Shown here in pieces: positions 9,453-18,699 of a stretch of DNA of 64,000 nt. The position numbers and the translations under genes were made by a program. How positions within the stretch are numbered: position 1 is the stretch's first letter; each line of letters begins with the position of its first letter. Under the pieces are notes generated by a model. That model was given only the letters and a program-made list of their open reading frames with translations. It was not told where the DNA came from and ran no database searches. This DNA is from Confluentibacter lentus (GTDB lineage Bacteria; Bacteroidota; Bacteroidia; Flavobacteriales; Flavobacteriaceae), in contig NZ_NIHE01000003.1 in the NCBI RefSeq assembly GCF_002806995.1, positions 62,001 to 126,000 of the forward strand. Reading direction: 5' to 3'.

Positions 9453-10445
9453 TTAATAATTCAAATTGATAATTTCCCTCACATCATCAAGCAATTTAAT
9501 GAGGTTTCTACTGAAATCAAACGTCATGATATCGCTTTCTTTTTTACCTTCTTGAAGTAGTTTGTTGAAATGCATGGTTTCGTATTTATAACCAAATATG
9601 TTGCTATCATATTCAAAATCAATAGTTTTTTCTATGCCGTTCGCTAGAATAGTAACTGTTGAAGGACAATGAAATTCCCTATTGATTTTTATAGTTCCCT
9701 TTTCACAATAAAAAATGGCTTCCGTTGGGAATACTTCCAAAATGGAACTTTTTAAATGGGCAGTAACATTATCGCCGTAATTAAAAACCATGTGGCATGA
9801 AGAATCGATGCCATTTTCAAAGAAAGTAGCGCTTGCTTCAATATTATTCGGCATTCCTAAAGTCGATAAACTGGCGAAAATAGGGTAGATGCCAATATCC
9901 AATAGACTACCACCACCGACAGCTTTGTTGAATAATCTATCTTCAGTATCAAACGGTTTTTTAAATCCGAAATCACTTTCTATTTTTAGAATATCTCCAT
10001 AGGTTTTGTTTTCTAATTCGTTTAGTACGTATCGGTAATGCGGTAAGAAATAGGTCCACAACGCTTCCATAAGCAATACGTTTTTTTCCTTGGCTTTAGC
10101 AATCATGTCATCTACTTCCTTGGCATCCATAGCGAATGGTTTTTCACCCAGAACAGCGATGCCTTTCTCTAAGCACATCAATACATTGTCTTTATGAAGG
10201 GCATGCGGCGTTGCTATATAAACGGCATCAATATTAGGGTCGTTTGCTAAATCTTCATAGGTTGCATACGCTTTTGTAGCACCATATTTTTTTGCAAATG
10301 CATCGGCTTTTTCTTGTGATCTTGAGGCTACAGCATATAATTCAGCATCTTCAATGCTTAAAAGATCGTTTGCGAATTTATTGGCAATACCGCCTAGGCC
10401 AATAATGCCCCATTTGATTTTTTTAGTTTGTGATAGTTCTGTCAT
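9453..10445 (-). CDS. Gfo/Idh/MocA-family oxidoreductase
   Basis: A 330-residue NAD(P)-dependent oxidoreductase. The Rossmann motif is GLGGIANKFA (about residues 16-25) and the family EKP motif is at 101-103, followed by the usual alpha/beta C-terminal domain with GGGSLLDIGIYP. It is cytoplasmic, with no signal peptide. Substrates in this family are sugars or cyclitols and cannot be assigned here. Its start overlaps the 3' end of the symporter gene by 23 nt, which suggests it processes the imported compound. Confidence 0.9.
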   Translation of the reverse strand: MTELSQTKKIKWGIIGLGGIANKFANDLLSIEDAELYAVASRSQEKADAFAKKYGATKAYATYEDLANDPNIDAVYIATPHALHKDNVLMCLEKGIAVLGEKPFAMDAKEVDDMIAKAKEKNVLLMEALWTYFLPHYRYVLNELENKTYGDILKIESDFGFKKPFDTEDRLFNKAVGGGSLLDIGIYPIFASLSTLGMPNNIEASATFFENGIDSSCHMVFNYGDNVTAHLKSSILEVFPTEAIFYCEKGTIKINREFHCPSTVTILANGIEKTIDFEYDSNIFGYKYETMHFNKLLQEGKKESDIMTFDFSRNLIKLLDDVREIINLNY

Positions 10446-12135
10446 TTCTTGTTGTTAGTTGTAATATAATTGCAATAGTAATCACTATGGTACAGCCTAC
10501 AAAATTTAACCATAAAAAAGGCAGGTTGATATATTCGTATAGGTCTAAAAAATAAAGTGTAATGACGATGGCTTGGGTAATTAACGCACTTATAAAAACG
10601 GCATTTCCTTTAACAAACTTAAAAAAGAAAGCTAATAAAAAGATGCCCAATACATTGCCATAAAATATGGAGCCAATAATATTTACCAACTGAATTAAAT
10701 TTTCAGCAAGATTGGCAATACAAGCAACGCCAATCGCTATCAAGCCCCAAGCGAATGTAAACCATTTGGAGGCTTTTACCATGTGGTCTTCGGTTTTTTC
10801 GCTGGTATTTCGTTTATATAAATCGATGGCAGTTGTAGAACCCAAAGCATTCAATTCGCTAGAGGTACTGGACATGGCGGCACTTAAAATAACGGCTAAA
10901 AGTAAGCCTATAAGTCCTCGCGGTAGATTATTCAGAATAAAATAAATAAACACATAATCAACGTCGTTTTTTTCTATCTTCACTTTTTGCCTTTCAGCAG
11001 CTTTATCAATAAGTGATTTCGCTTTATCCCTGACTTTTTTATTGGCCTCATTCGCTAATACAATAGCTTTTGAAGCTTCAATAGCTTCAGAACTTACGTA
11101 TGATTGTATATGTTCCCGTTTATCATTAAAAATAATATCTTCTTCTTGTTGAAGTGATTTATAATCGTCGGCAAATTCAGAATTAAGAATAAATTCGGTG
11201 GCATTCGGATTAAAATTTAAAGGAGCTTGGTTAAACTGATAAAACACGAAAACCATGGTGCCAACCAACAAAATAAAAAATTGCATAGGTACTTTCAGTA
11301 ATCCGTTAAAAAGAAGTCCCAATTGCATTTCCTTTACGGATTTTCCAGATAAATAGCGCTGTACTTGACTTTGGTCAGTGCCAAAATAAGATAGCATTAA
11401 AAACGTGCCGCCAATAATACCACTCCAAAAGGTATAACGATTATCGAGATCAAAGGAAAAGTCCAAAATATTCATTTTACCACTAGCATTAGCTATATGA
11501 AGGGCTTTGGTAAAGGTAATATCCTGAGGGAGTTTACTTATGATAATAAAAAATGCCACAAGCATGCCTACAAAAATAATCACCATTTGATGTTTTTGGG
11601 TCACGTTAACCGCCTTCGTACCACCAGAAACAGTATAAATAATCACCAAAACACCGATGATAATATTCAGAATCAATAAATTCCAACCCAATACAACGGA
11701 TAAAATAATAGCAGGCGCAAAAATGGTTATGCCTGCCGCTAAGCCACGCTGGATTAAAAATAAAATGGCTGTAAGGGTTCTGGTTTTTAAATCGAAACGA
11801 TTTTCAAGAAATTCATAAGCTGTATATACATTCAGGCGATGGTATAAGGGAATAAAAACCATGCAAATAACAATCATGGCTATGGGTAAACCAAAATAGA
11901 ATTGCACAAAGCCCATGCCGTCATTGAATGCTTGTCCGGGTGTTGAAAGAAAGGTAATGGCACTGGCTTGCGTTGCCATGACCGATAAACCAATAGTCCA
12001 CCATTTTGAGGTATTACCTCCTTTTATATAGTCCTGTACATTTTTGCTGCCTCGGGTTTGCCAAGTACCATAAATTACAATACCTAAAAGGGTAACTAAT
12101 AAAACAATCCAATCTATCCAGTAGAGTTTTTGCAT
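10423..12135 (-). CDS. sodium:solute symporter (SSS family)
   Basis: A 570-residue membrane protein with 13-14 predicted helices and the SSS core (WWTIGLSVMATQASAITFLSTPGQA near the N-terminus; AAMSSTSSELNALGS later). A soluble, lysine-rich loop of about 90 residues (near residues 310-400) interrupts the helices. It should use a sodium gradient to import a small solute, probably a sugar or cyclitol given the adjacent oxidoreductase and PIG-L deacetylase. The substrate is not readable from sequence. It follows a 31-residue peptide gene by 4 nt. Confidence 0.9.
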   Translation of the reverse strand: MQKLYWIDWIVLLVTLLGIVIYGTWQTRGSKNVQDYIKGGNTSKWWTIGLSVMATQASAITFLSTPGQAFNDGMGFVQFYFGLPIAMIVICMVFIPLYHRLNVYTAYEFLENRFDLKTRTLTAILFLIQRGLAAGITIFAPAIILSVVLGWNLLILNIIIGVLVIIYTVSGGTKAVNVTQKHQMVIIFVGMLVAFFIIISKLPQDITFTKALHIANASGKMNILDFSFDLDNRYTFWSGIIGGTFLMLSYFGTDQSQVQRYLSGKSVKEMQLGLLFNGLLKVPMQFFILLVGTMVFVFYQFNQAPLNFNPNATEFILNSEFADDYKSLQQEEDIIFNDKREHIQSYVSSEAIEASKAIVLANEANKKVRDKAKSLIDKAAERQKVKIEKNDVDYVFIYFILNNLPRGLIGLLLAVILSAAMSSTSSELNALGSTTAIDLYKRNTSEKTEDHMVKASKWFTFAWGLIAIGVACIANLAENLIQLVNIIGSIFYGNVLGIFLLAFFFKFVKGNAVFISALITQAIVITLYFLDLYEYINLPFLWLNFVGCTIVITIAIILQLTTRNDRTITN

Positions 12136-12139
12136 TGTT

Positions 12140-12235
12140 TTATATGGATTTTGTTAAAAAATAAAATAAGATGATATAAACAGCATTCGCAACGAGCACT
12201 AGCGTGTACATCTTATTCCATTTATAATCTTTCAT
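12140..12235 (-). CDS. 31-aa single-helix membrane peptide (symporter accessory-like)
   Basis: A short gene found by translating the gap between the deacetylase and the symporter. It encodes MKDYKWNKMYTLVLVANAVY followed by IILFYFLTKSI: a basic N-terminus and one hydrophobic helix. It starts 3 nt after the PIG-L stop and ends 4 nt before the symporter ATG, so it has no room for its own promoter and is co-translated. Small one-helix accessory proteins are known next to several SSS symporters; a similar role here is inference. Confidence 0.72.
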   Translation of the reverse strand: MKDYKWNKMYTLVLVANAVYIILFYFLTKSI

Positions 12236-12238
12236 CCG

Positions 12239-14764
12239 TTATTGCTTTAGATTTTCGGCTTGTTTTATGTCTTCTTTACCTATTGATAACATATTGGCAA
12301 ATAGTCTATAAGCTCCAGAAACCCCTTCTGGGAATTCCCTAAAAAAGCTTAAGCCTGTATAAATATAATAGCCTTTACCGTATTTAGCAACTAATAAACT
12401 ACCATCTTTTGGTGTTTCACCTTTGTCGTTCATGGAAAGAATGGGGGTGAATTCGCTTGCCCAAGAGTCTGGATAATACAAACCACGTTCTTGTGTCCAT
12501 CCTTCAAAATCTTCTTGGGTTATTTTGTTTGGATAATTTAAAATGGGGTGATTCGGATTTAAAAAACGCACTTCAGCATTTTCGTCCGTCACACGGTCTC
12601 TAGATAATTTTAAATCATAAGGAGCCAGTTTATCCACTTTCAATCTGGAATTAGTATTGTACTGCACAATCATATTACCGCCTTTTTCAACAAAATCGAA
12701 TAATAATTGTTGTTTGAATTTTAATTCATCAATAGTGTTGTAAGCTCTAATCCCCACCACAACAGCATCAAATCTGCTCAACGTTTCAGCATTAATGTTT
12801 TCTGGATTTATGGTTTGAACATGATAACCAATTTGTTGTAAACTTTCTGGAACGACATCACCTGCACCTGCAATATAAGCAATATTGTCACCTTTTTTCT
12901 TAATATCTAACCTCACAATTTTACTTTCACTAGGTTCTAAAACGGTTTGATATGGAATATGATCATAATCTATTTCAATACGCTCTTTGGTATATACTTT
13001 ATCATTAACATGTATGATGGGGTTGATATATCCTTCATTTTGGTTTTTTGGCGGAATGATGGTAAAGATAAATCGTTGTTCTTCATCTTTATAAGCAATG
13101 GAAACGCTTTGCCTTTCGGGTGTTACGCTCCAGTCTTTCGGGTGATTAATTTCAACAAAACCTTCTAAATTGTCTCGACCTGCTTTTACAATGATTTCTA
13201 TATTTTTCTGTTTGTCATTTTCAAAAATGATAACTTTTTCAGGAATCTTTGCTGATGCTTCTGGAATGATTTCAAAAGGACGATACAATTCACCTTTGTC
13301 TGGTTTTCCAAAACGATAAACAACATGTTTTGTAATGGTAATAGGATTGTTGTTTATTTTTAAATTGATATCAACCGATACTTGTCTTGGGGTTTCAGGA
13401 AATCCTATTAAATTTATATCATCTACTTTATACATGCCCACTGTCCCTTTTTCAGCCAGCCAATAAGGTGTTGTATAGATTTCTTTATTTGTGATGGTGT
13501 AATCAGTTTTTATATTTTGCTTAATATTTTGCTTTAAAAGGCTGTTTTGTTGAAGAGTGGTACCGTCCGTTTGTGAAAGACTAACCAATTCAATAGTAGC
13601 ATTACTTCTGTTTAAAGCTTCAATATTTAATTTGATTTTACTATTAGGAGTACTTGAACTCGTTTCTGCAGATGCTTCTAAATACAATCCTGCACAGGCT
13701 TCTATGACGGATTCTAATTCTTTTGTTTTTATGGTTTTCCAATGGGCATCTTCAATGCTTTGTAATAATTGATATGCTTTCATTAAATCTGAAAGGTGTA
13801 CCGATGGATCTTTAAAATTAAATTCTTGTTCAACTTTATATAAAATATCACCAATGGCTTTTCCACCCTTTATGCGGTTCCAAGACGTATCGATACCCGA
13901 AAAAACAGTTTGATTATTAACCAAAGCATCGCCTTTTAAAAATTCTATATATTCATTTTGCGACCCTCTATTGGTTAGCCTTCCAAATCCTTGACTTAAA
14001 TGTTGGCTGCTTGCCATGGACGACACTTCATTGTTTGATAAACCTTTAAGTGGGTAATAAATACCTGTATCAAAAGTTATTAAGTTTGTTTTATCTGCTT
14101 TTTCGAACTCTTCCGGACTTCCAAAAGCCCATGGACTGGTATTGTAAAACAAACGTTTTGGTTGCCAAACATCAGCGATTTTCAGTAAATCAGGAAACGC
14201 TGATTTGTCATTTGCCAAATCGAAAGCCTCAAAACTCAACATTGCAGAACTGGTATGATGTCCATGCGTTGTACCTGGGGTTCTGTGGTCAAAACGATTG
14301 ATAATGACATCTGGTTTAAATTTTCTAATGGCTAAAACCACATCGCTTAGCAAATCATTTTTGTTCCAAATAGATAAGGTTTCTTCTGGGTCTTTTGAAA
14401 AACCAAAATCTGTGGCTCTTGTGAAAAACTGTTCACCGCCATCAATACGCCTAGCTGCCAATAATTCTTGGGTCCTTATAACACCCAACAAATTGGTAAT
14501 TTCAGGACCAATAAGATTTTGTCCACCATCACCTCGTGTTATGGCTAAATAGCCAGTTCGCGCTTTTACATGATTAGACATATAGGAGATAAGTGAGGTA
14601 TTTTCATCGTCTGGATGCGCTGCCACATACAAAACAGACCCTAAAAAATTTAGTTTTTGTATCGATTGGTAAATGTCGGTTGTTGAAGGTTTTACTGGTT
14701 GTTGTGCTTGAATTATGCCACAAAAAAGGGCGCATAAAAAAGGAATGAGTAAATGTTTTCTCAT
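12239..14764 (-). CDS. exported PIG-L-family deacetylase, large multidomain form
   Basis: An 841-residue protein with a signal peptide (about 1-20, ending IIQAQ). The N-terminal domain is a PIG-L/LmbE zinc deacetylase with AAHPDDE and, further on, the DHRTPGTTHGHH region. The middle contains beta-rich NEW3-like sequence, and the last 200 residues resemble the glutamine-amidotransferase-like fold often fused to this family (VVVGIRAYNTIDELKF onwards). It probably removes acetyl groups from N-acetylated sugars in the periplasm. It heads the operon with the small peptide, symporter and oxidoreductase, fitting a uptake route for one class of sugar derivative. Confidence 0.87.
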   Translation of the reverse strand: MRKHLLIPFLCALFCGIIQAQQPVKPSTTDIYQSIQKLNFLGSVLYVAAHPDDENTSLISYMSNHVKARTGYLAITRGDGGQNLIGPEITNLLGVIRTQELLAARRIDGGEQFFTRATDFGFSKDPEETLSIWNKNDLLSDVVLAIRKFKPDVIINRFDHRTPGTTHGHHTSSAMLSFEAFDLANDKSAFPDLLKIADVWQPKRLFYNTSPWAFGSPEEFEKADKTNLITFDTGIYYPLKGLSNNEVSSMASSQHLSQGFGRLTNRGSQNEYIEFLKGDALVNNQTVFSGIDTSWNRIKGGKAIGDILYKVEQEFNFKDPSVHLSDLMKAYQLLQSIEDAHWKTIKTKELESVIEACAGLYLEASAETSSSTPNSKIKLNIEALNRSNATIELVSLSQTDGTTLQQNSLLKQNIKQNIKTDYTITNKEIYTTPYWLAEKGTVGMYKVDDINLIGFPETPRQVSVDINLKINNNPITITKHVVYRFGKPDKGELYRPFEIIPEASAKIPEKVIIFENDKQKNIEIIVKAGRDNLEGFVEINHPKDWSVTPERQSVSIAYKDEEQRFIFTIIPPKNQNEGYINPIIHVNDKVYTKERIEIDYDHIPYQTVLEPSESKIVRLDIKKKGDNIAYIAGAGDVVPESLQQIGYHVQTINPENINAETLSRFDAVVVGIRAYNTIDELKFKQQLLFDFVEKGGNMIVQYNTNSRLKVDKLAPYDLKLSRDRVTDENAEVRFLNPNHPILNYPNKITQEDFEGWTQERGLYYPDSWASEFTPILSMNDKGETPKDGSLLVAKYGKGYYIYTGLSFFREFPEGVSGAYRLFANMLSIGKEDIKQAENLKQ

Positions 14765-14845
14765 AAAAGTTTTGTTAGCTGATAGCCAAATATATAAAAC
14801 TATATAAGTGGGTAGGCTTCTTTTAATGTTTCTTTAACGTTAAAA

Positions 14846-14927
14846 TGGTTGATAGTTGTTGGCCTATGGCATTTGGTTGTGGTCAGGTTTAACTAATCTA
14901 AGCACAGGTTGCCAACAACCATCAACT
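14846..14927. repeat. imperfect inverted repeat, 17-nt arms
   Basis: Arms GGTTGATAGTTGTTGGC (14847-14863) and GCCAACAACCATCAACT (14911-14927) are complementary at 15 of 17 positions, with a 47-nt spacer. They lie in the 180-nt gap between corA and the PIG-L gene. No terminator T-run follows. It may be a degenerate mobile-repeat end or a regulatory hairpin. Confidence 0.5.
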
Positions 14928-14944
14928 ACAAAACATCAACCATA

Positions 14945-16012
14945 CTATAGCCACTTCTTGCGTTTAAAGTAGATAAGCATGCCAATAAAAATGGCAATCA
15001 TAATACCCCAAAGAACAAAATAAGAATATTTGTAATGGAGTTCTGGTATGTAATCGAAGTTCATACCATAAATCCCCGCAATAAATGTTAAGGGAATAAA
15101 TATGGAAGCCATAATGGTTAATACTTTCATGACTTCGTTCATTTTGTTGCTAATGGTTGTCATGTACATATCCATTAAACTCCAAATCATTTCACGGTAG
15201 ATATCTATATTTTCTGAAACTTGAACTATATGGTCATAAATATCGCGGTAATAGGTTTTGGTTTTATCTAAGATAAGTGGACTTTCATGTTTTTCAATTC
15301 TGCTAATAACTTCACGAAGCGGAAAAATAGCGCGGCGAACCCTTAACACTTCTCTTTTCAAATCTTGAATATCTTGATTGATTGATTTATCTACGTTTCC
15401 AGAAAAAATCCGACTTTCATAATCCTCAATTTTATCACTTAAATTTTCAATAATACTAAAATAATGGTCAACTATAGCATCCATTAAAATGTAAAGTAAA
15501 TAATCGGCCTGCATGGTTCTTACCCTGCCTTTCCCGTGTTTAATACGTTCTCTTACAGTATCAAACACATCGCCATCTGCTTCTTGAAAAGAAAGCACAT
15601 AGTTTTTACCAAGAACAAAGCTTACCTGTTCTGAAATGATGGTTTCGTTTTCATCGTGATAAAGCATTTTTAGGACTACAAATAAATAATCATCATATTC
15701 ATCAATTTTGGGACGTTGCGAAATGCTTACAATATCTTCTAAAACCAACGGATGTAAATTGAAATGTTTCCCTAATTTTTCAATTTCATTAACATGATTT
15801 AGTCCATTAAGATTAATCCATGAAATAGAATTAGAATTCTTGAATTCAAAAATGTCCTCAACATTATTTAATTCTTTATCAATGCATTGCTCATGATTAT
15901 AATCAAAAGCTTCGATGAATAATTTTTTTGATGATTTGTCCCCAGTATAAATAACACTACCGGGAGCCAATCCTACTTTCTTATAACGTTTCTTAGCTTT
16001 GATTTTACCCAT
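14945..16012 (-). CDS. corA: CorA-family magnesium/cobalt transporter
   Basis: A 355-residue protein with a long soluble N-terminal domain and two C-terminal membrane helices. The first helix ends in the diagnostic YGMN motif (AGIYGMNFDYIPEL), and the tail KRKKWL is basic as in CorA. It should form a pentameric channel for magnesium uptake at the inner membrane. It follows the MscS-like gene by 20 nt on the same strand. Confidence 0.95.
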   Translation of the reverse strand: MGKIKAKKRYKKVGLAPGSVIYTGDKSSKKLFIEAFDYNHEQCIDKELNNVEDIFEFKNSNSISWINLNGLNHVNEIEKLGKHFNLHPLVLEDIVSISQRPKIDEYDDYLFVVLKMLYHDENETIISEQVSFVLGKNYVLSFQEADGDVFDTVRERIKHGKGRVRTMQADYLLYILMDAIVDHYFSIIENLSDKIEDYESRIFSGNVDKSINQDIQDLKREVLRVRRAIFPLREVISRIEKHESPLILDKTKTYYRDIYDHIVQVSENIDIYREMIWSLMDMYMTTISNKMNEVMKVLTIMASIFIPLTFIAGIYGMNFDYIPELHYKYSYFVLWGIMIAIFIGMLIYFKRKKWL

Positions 16013-16032
16013 TTTATAAATGTATGACGTAT

Positions 16033-16566
16033 TTAAATGGCATCCATACCATCATCAATAATGGCATCTTTTTCAATAAGGGTTACTGCTTTTTGTAGCA
16101 TTAAATTGTTGGGATACGTCACTAGGTCACCATTTTCCAAACGAAGGTGTAACTGAAACGCTCTGATGTCTTCTATAATACCCTCAAGAGGAAAATCTTT
16201 GTCATGTATTTGAATTTTGTCTCCAACTTTATATGGAAACGAGAAAAACATAATGATTCCAGAAGTGACGTTACTTAAAATAGACCAAATAGCGAACAAA
16301 CCAATGCCAATAACTGCAAAAACAGAAGAAAAAAGAACAGCTAAATCTTTTGCCTCTGTACCGAATATGAAAGGAATGATAAGAAGGCCAATTAAAAATA
16401 ACGTTACCGAAACATATCTGTTTATTAAATGTATTCGAGCTAAATTAATACCATTTCTTCTGGATATTTTTGTAATAAGTGTGGTTAAAATAAAACGAAC
16501 TATAAGTAAGAAAAGAAGCAAAAATCCGGTAACTATTAATTCGCTTTGGTAAGTTTCGAAAAACAT
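16033..16566 (-). CDS. small MscS-type mechanosensitive channel domain protein
   Basis: A 177-residue protein with three membrane helices and a single MscS beta domain (IMFFSFPYKVGDKIQIHDKDF, EGIIEDI, YPNNLMLQKAV). It is much shorter than E. coli MscS (286 aa), lacking most of the C-terminal cytoplasmic cage. A role in osmotic pressure relief is likely by family; the shortness makes gating behaviour uncertain. Confidence 0.85.
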   Translation of the reverse strand: MFFETYQSELIVTGFLLLFLLIVRFILTTLITKISRRNGINLARIHLINRYVSVTLFLIGLLIIPFIFGTEAKDLAVLFSSVFAVIGIGLFAIWSILSNVTSGIIMFFSFPYKVGDKIQIHDKDFPLEGIIEDIRAFQLHLRLENGDLVTYPNNLMLQKAVTLIEKDAIIDDGMDAI

Positions 16567-16638
16567 TTTATATTTTTTTAAATTGAATAATACAAAGATA
16601 CGTTAGAAAAGAGAAAAGGGTTGTTCAATTTAGTGTTT

Positions 16639-17232
16639 TTACAAATCATTAACAATATCTGTCAATGATTTATAAACAAGATGTGTTGGCATGCCCATAA
16701 CATTAAAGTAAGAGCCTTGTATATTCGTAACTCCTATTTGTCCAATCCATTCCTGTATACCGTACGCACCAGCTTTATCTAAAGGGTTAAAGATTTTAAT
16801 ATAATGGTTTATTTCTTGATCTGTTAATTCTTTAAAAGTGACTTTTGTGATGTCATTTAGCGTTTTTTCAAATTTAGTTGTTGTAAAACAAACCGATGTA
16901 ATCACTTCATGGGTAGCATTGCTCAAAGATTTTAGCATCGCAAAAGCATCTAGTTCATCTAATGGTTTTCCAAGCGCTTTGTTATTGTGCCAAACAATGG
17001 TATCGCTTGTTATAAGAATGTCTTTGTGTTTTAATTCATCTTTAAAAGGGAGCGCTTTTAGTTGTGCTAAATAATCACTGATTTCAAAATGCTTCAATCG
17101 GGAAGGAAACTCTTCTTTTATGGGTTTTAAACGAATCTCAAAGTCCAATCCCAATTCTTTAAAAAACTGTTGCCGTCTTGGGGAACCCGAAGCTAAAATA
17201 ATCGTGTGGTTTTTTAATTTTTCGCTAAGCAT
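16639..17232 (-). CDS. Maf-family nucleotide pyrophosphatase
   Basis: A 197-residue protein beginning near the family signature ILASGSPRRQQFFKELG, with the conserved DTIVWHNNKALGKP and DKAGAYGIQ motifs. Maf proteins hydrolyse non-canonical or UTP/dTTP nucleotides and have been linked to division arrest. Its ATG overlaps the stop of the UbiA-family gene (TAATG). Confidence 0.95.
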   Translation of the reverse strand: MLSEKLKNHTIILASGSPRRQQFFKELGLDFEIRLKPIKEEFPSRLKHFEISDYLAQLKALPFKDELKHKDILITSDTIVWHNNKALGKPLDELDAFAMLKSLSNATHEVITSVCFTTTKFEKTLNDITKVTFKELTDQEINHYIKIFNPLDKAGAYGIQEWIGQIGVTNIQGSYFNVMGMPTHLVYKSLTDIVNDL

Positions 17233-18149
17233 TACCGTGTAACATTATAGGTGTATAAAAGTAAGGAAAGCATTCCAAAAAGCATAATCCATTTAAGGAT
17301 GTTACTAATGTGCGTATAGTCGGTTTTTATTTGGGCACTCAAAATTTTAATATTCAAATAGAGTAGAGGTGCTATGATGAAAATCAAGAAATAAATAACG
17401 GCGATTTGGTTGTTGTATAAAGAATCCACCAGATAATATCCAGTAATTAACAACGTAATTAATGATAGTATAAATAAAACATACTTGGTTTTTTCTTTTC
17501 CAATAATGATAGGTAGCGTATTCATGCAAGCTTTGGTATCGCCTTCCAGATCTTCAACGTCTTTGGCAATTTCCCGAATTAAATTTAAAATGAAAGCTAT
17601 GTAAGCGTAGTTTAAAATGGTTTTGAAATATAATAGTTGAATGGTTTGGTTTTGTTCGGTAATATTCGGAATCAACTCAAAAAACCCAACTATAAGAATG
17701 CTTAAAGCAACCAGAATGGAAATAACCAAATTACCGATTAAAAAAAGTTGTTTCAAATACGTTGAATACACATAAAGTAATACTGAAATAATGACAAATA
17801 AGGAGAAGAACCCACTTCTTCCAACAGTATTGGATAGGTAATATCCAAGCCCAACACCAATCACATTTAAAACAATAAATAAATTGTAAGCTGTTTTTTC
17901 TGAAATGCTTTTACCAATAATTATTTTATCGGGTTTGTTGATAAAATCGGTTTCAATATCATTAATATCGTTAATAACATTTCCAGCAGCTGCAATACAA
18001 ACTGTTGCGATAATTAAAAGAATAATACCTAAAGTATCCAGACCTGTTGCAGCTCCATAAGGTTCCAAAAAGGCATATTTAATAAGTAATTGCACCAAGG
18101 CAATCATTAGTAAATTTTTCCAGCGAATGAGGTTTAGGATGCTTTGCAT
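17232..18149 (-). CDS. UbiA-family prenyltransferase (GGGP geranylgeranyltransferase-like)
   Basis: A 305-residue membrane protein with about eight helices and the two aspartate-rich motifs of the UbiA superfamily: NDINDIETD (first) and DVEDLEGD (second). Flavobacterial members are usually named geranylgeranylglycerol-phosphate geranylgeranyltransferase after archaeal homologues, but the true acceptor in Bacteroidota is not settled; that name should be read as a similarity label. It is in an operon with Maf and, 40 nt upstream, a KdsC-like phosphatase. Confidence 0.85.
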   Translation of the reverse strand: MQSILNLIRWKNLLMIALVQLLIKYAFLEPYGAATGLDTLGIILLIIATVCIAAAGNVINDINDIETDFINKPDKIIIGKSISEKTAYNLFIVLNVIGVGLGYYLSNTVGRSGFFSLFVIISVLLYVYSTYLKQLFLIGNLVISILVALSILIVGFFELIPNITEQNQTIQLLYFKTILNYAYIAFILNLIREIAKDVEDLEGDTKACMNTLPIIIGKEKTKYVLFILSLITLLITGYYLVDSLYNNQIAVIYFLIFIIAPLLYLNIKILSAQIKTDYTHISNILKWIMLFGMLSLLLYTYNVTR

Positions 18150-18151
18150 CA

Positions 18152-18178
18152 GTGAATAGTTAATAGTGAAAAGTTAAT
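18152..18178. repeat. degenerate heptamer array (GTKAAWA-like)
   Basis: Four consecutive seven-base units, GTGAATA, GTTAATA, GTGAAAA and GTTAATT, fill the gap between the KdsC-like gene and the UbiA-family gene. The same unit type recurs at 19469-19510 and 56182-56212. It is a short tandem repeat specific to gene boundaries. Confidence 0.6.
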
Positions 18179-18189
18179 TTTACTAACAG

Positions 18190-18699
18190 CTAAAACACCC
18201 ACTTATCCTGTACTTTTAAAACTTGTTCAATCACATCACGAACGGCACCCTGTCCGCCGTTTTTATGGGATATATATTTGGCAACCCCTTTTACCTCTGC
18301 AACGGCATCTTGTGGGCAACAAGGTAACCCAACAACTTTTAAAACAGGGTAGTCCGGCATATCATCACCCATATAAAGTATGTTTTCAGGTTTAATATTA
18401 TTGGATTCAATATATTCATAAAACTTTTCAAGTTTTTTGTGGGCTCCTAAATAGACTGTTTTAATACCGAGAGCTTCTAACCGAATTTTAACGCCTTCGT
18501 TAGTGCCCGCTGATATGATGGCAACGTTATAACCCGAATTTACGGCAAATTTAAGGGCGAAACCATCCCTTACATTCATGATTCTTAAAAGTTCTCCGGT
18601 ATTGGTAACATGTAAATCACCATTGGTTAAAACGCCATCAACGTCAAAAATAAAAGTGGTAATATGGTTTAAATATTCTTTATAGCTTTTTTCTTCCAT
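18190..18699 (-). CDS. KdsC-like HAD phosphatase
   Basis: A 169-residue class-C0 HAD hydrolase with the nucleophile motif FDVDGVLTNG (first Asp near residue 19), the Thr/Ser-type motif IISAG and the acidic motif MGDDMPDYPVL. This pattern and size are those of 3-deoxy-D-manno-octulosonate 8-phosphate phosphatase, which acts in Kdo synthesis for lipopolysaccharide. Its 5' end overlaps the DUF2520 gene by 20 nt. It could also act on a related acid sugar phosphate. Confidence 0.9.
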   Translation of the reverse strand: MEEKSYKEYLNHITTFIFDVDGVLTNGDLHVTNTGELLRIMNVRDGFALKFAVNSGYNVAIISAGTNEGVKIRLEALGIKTVYLGAHKKLEKFYEYIESNNIKPENILYMGDDMPDYPVLKVVGLPCCPQDAVAEVKGVAKYISHKNGGQGAVRDVIEQVLKVQDKWVF

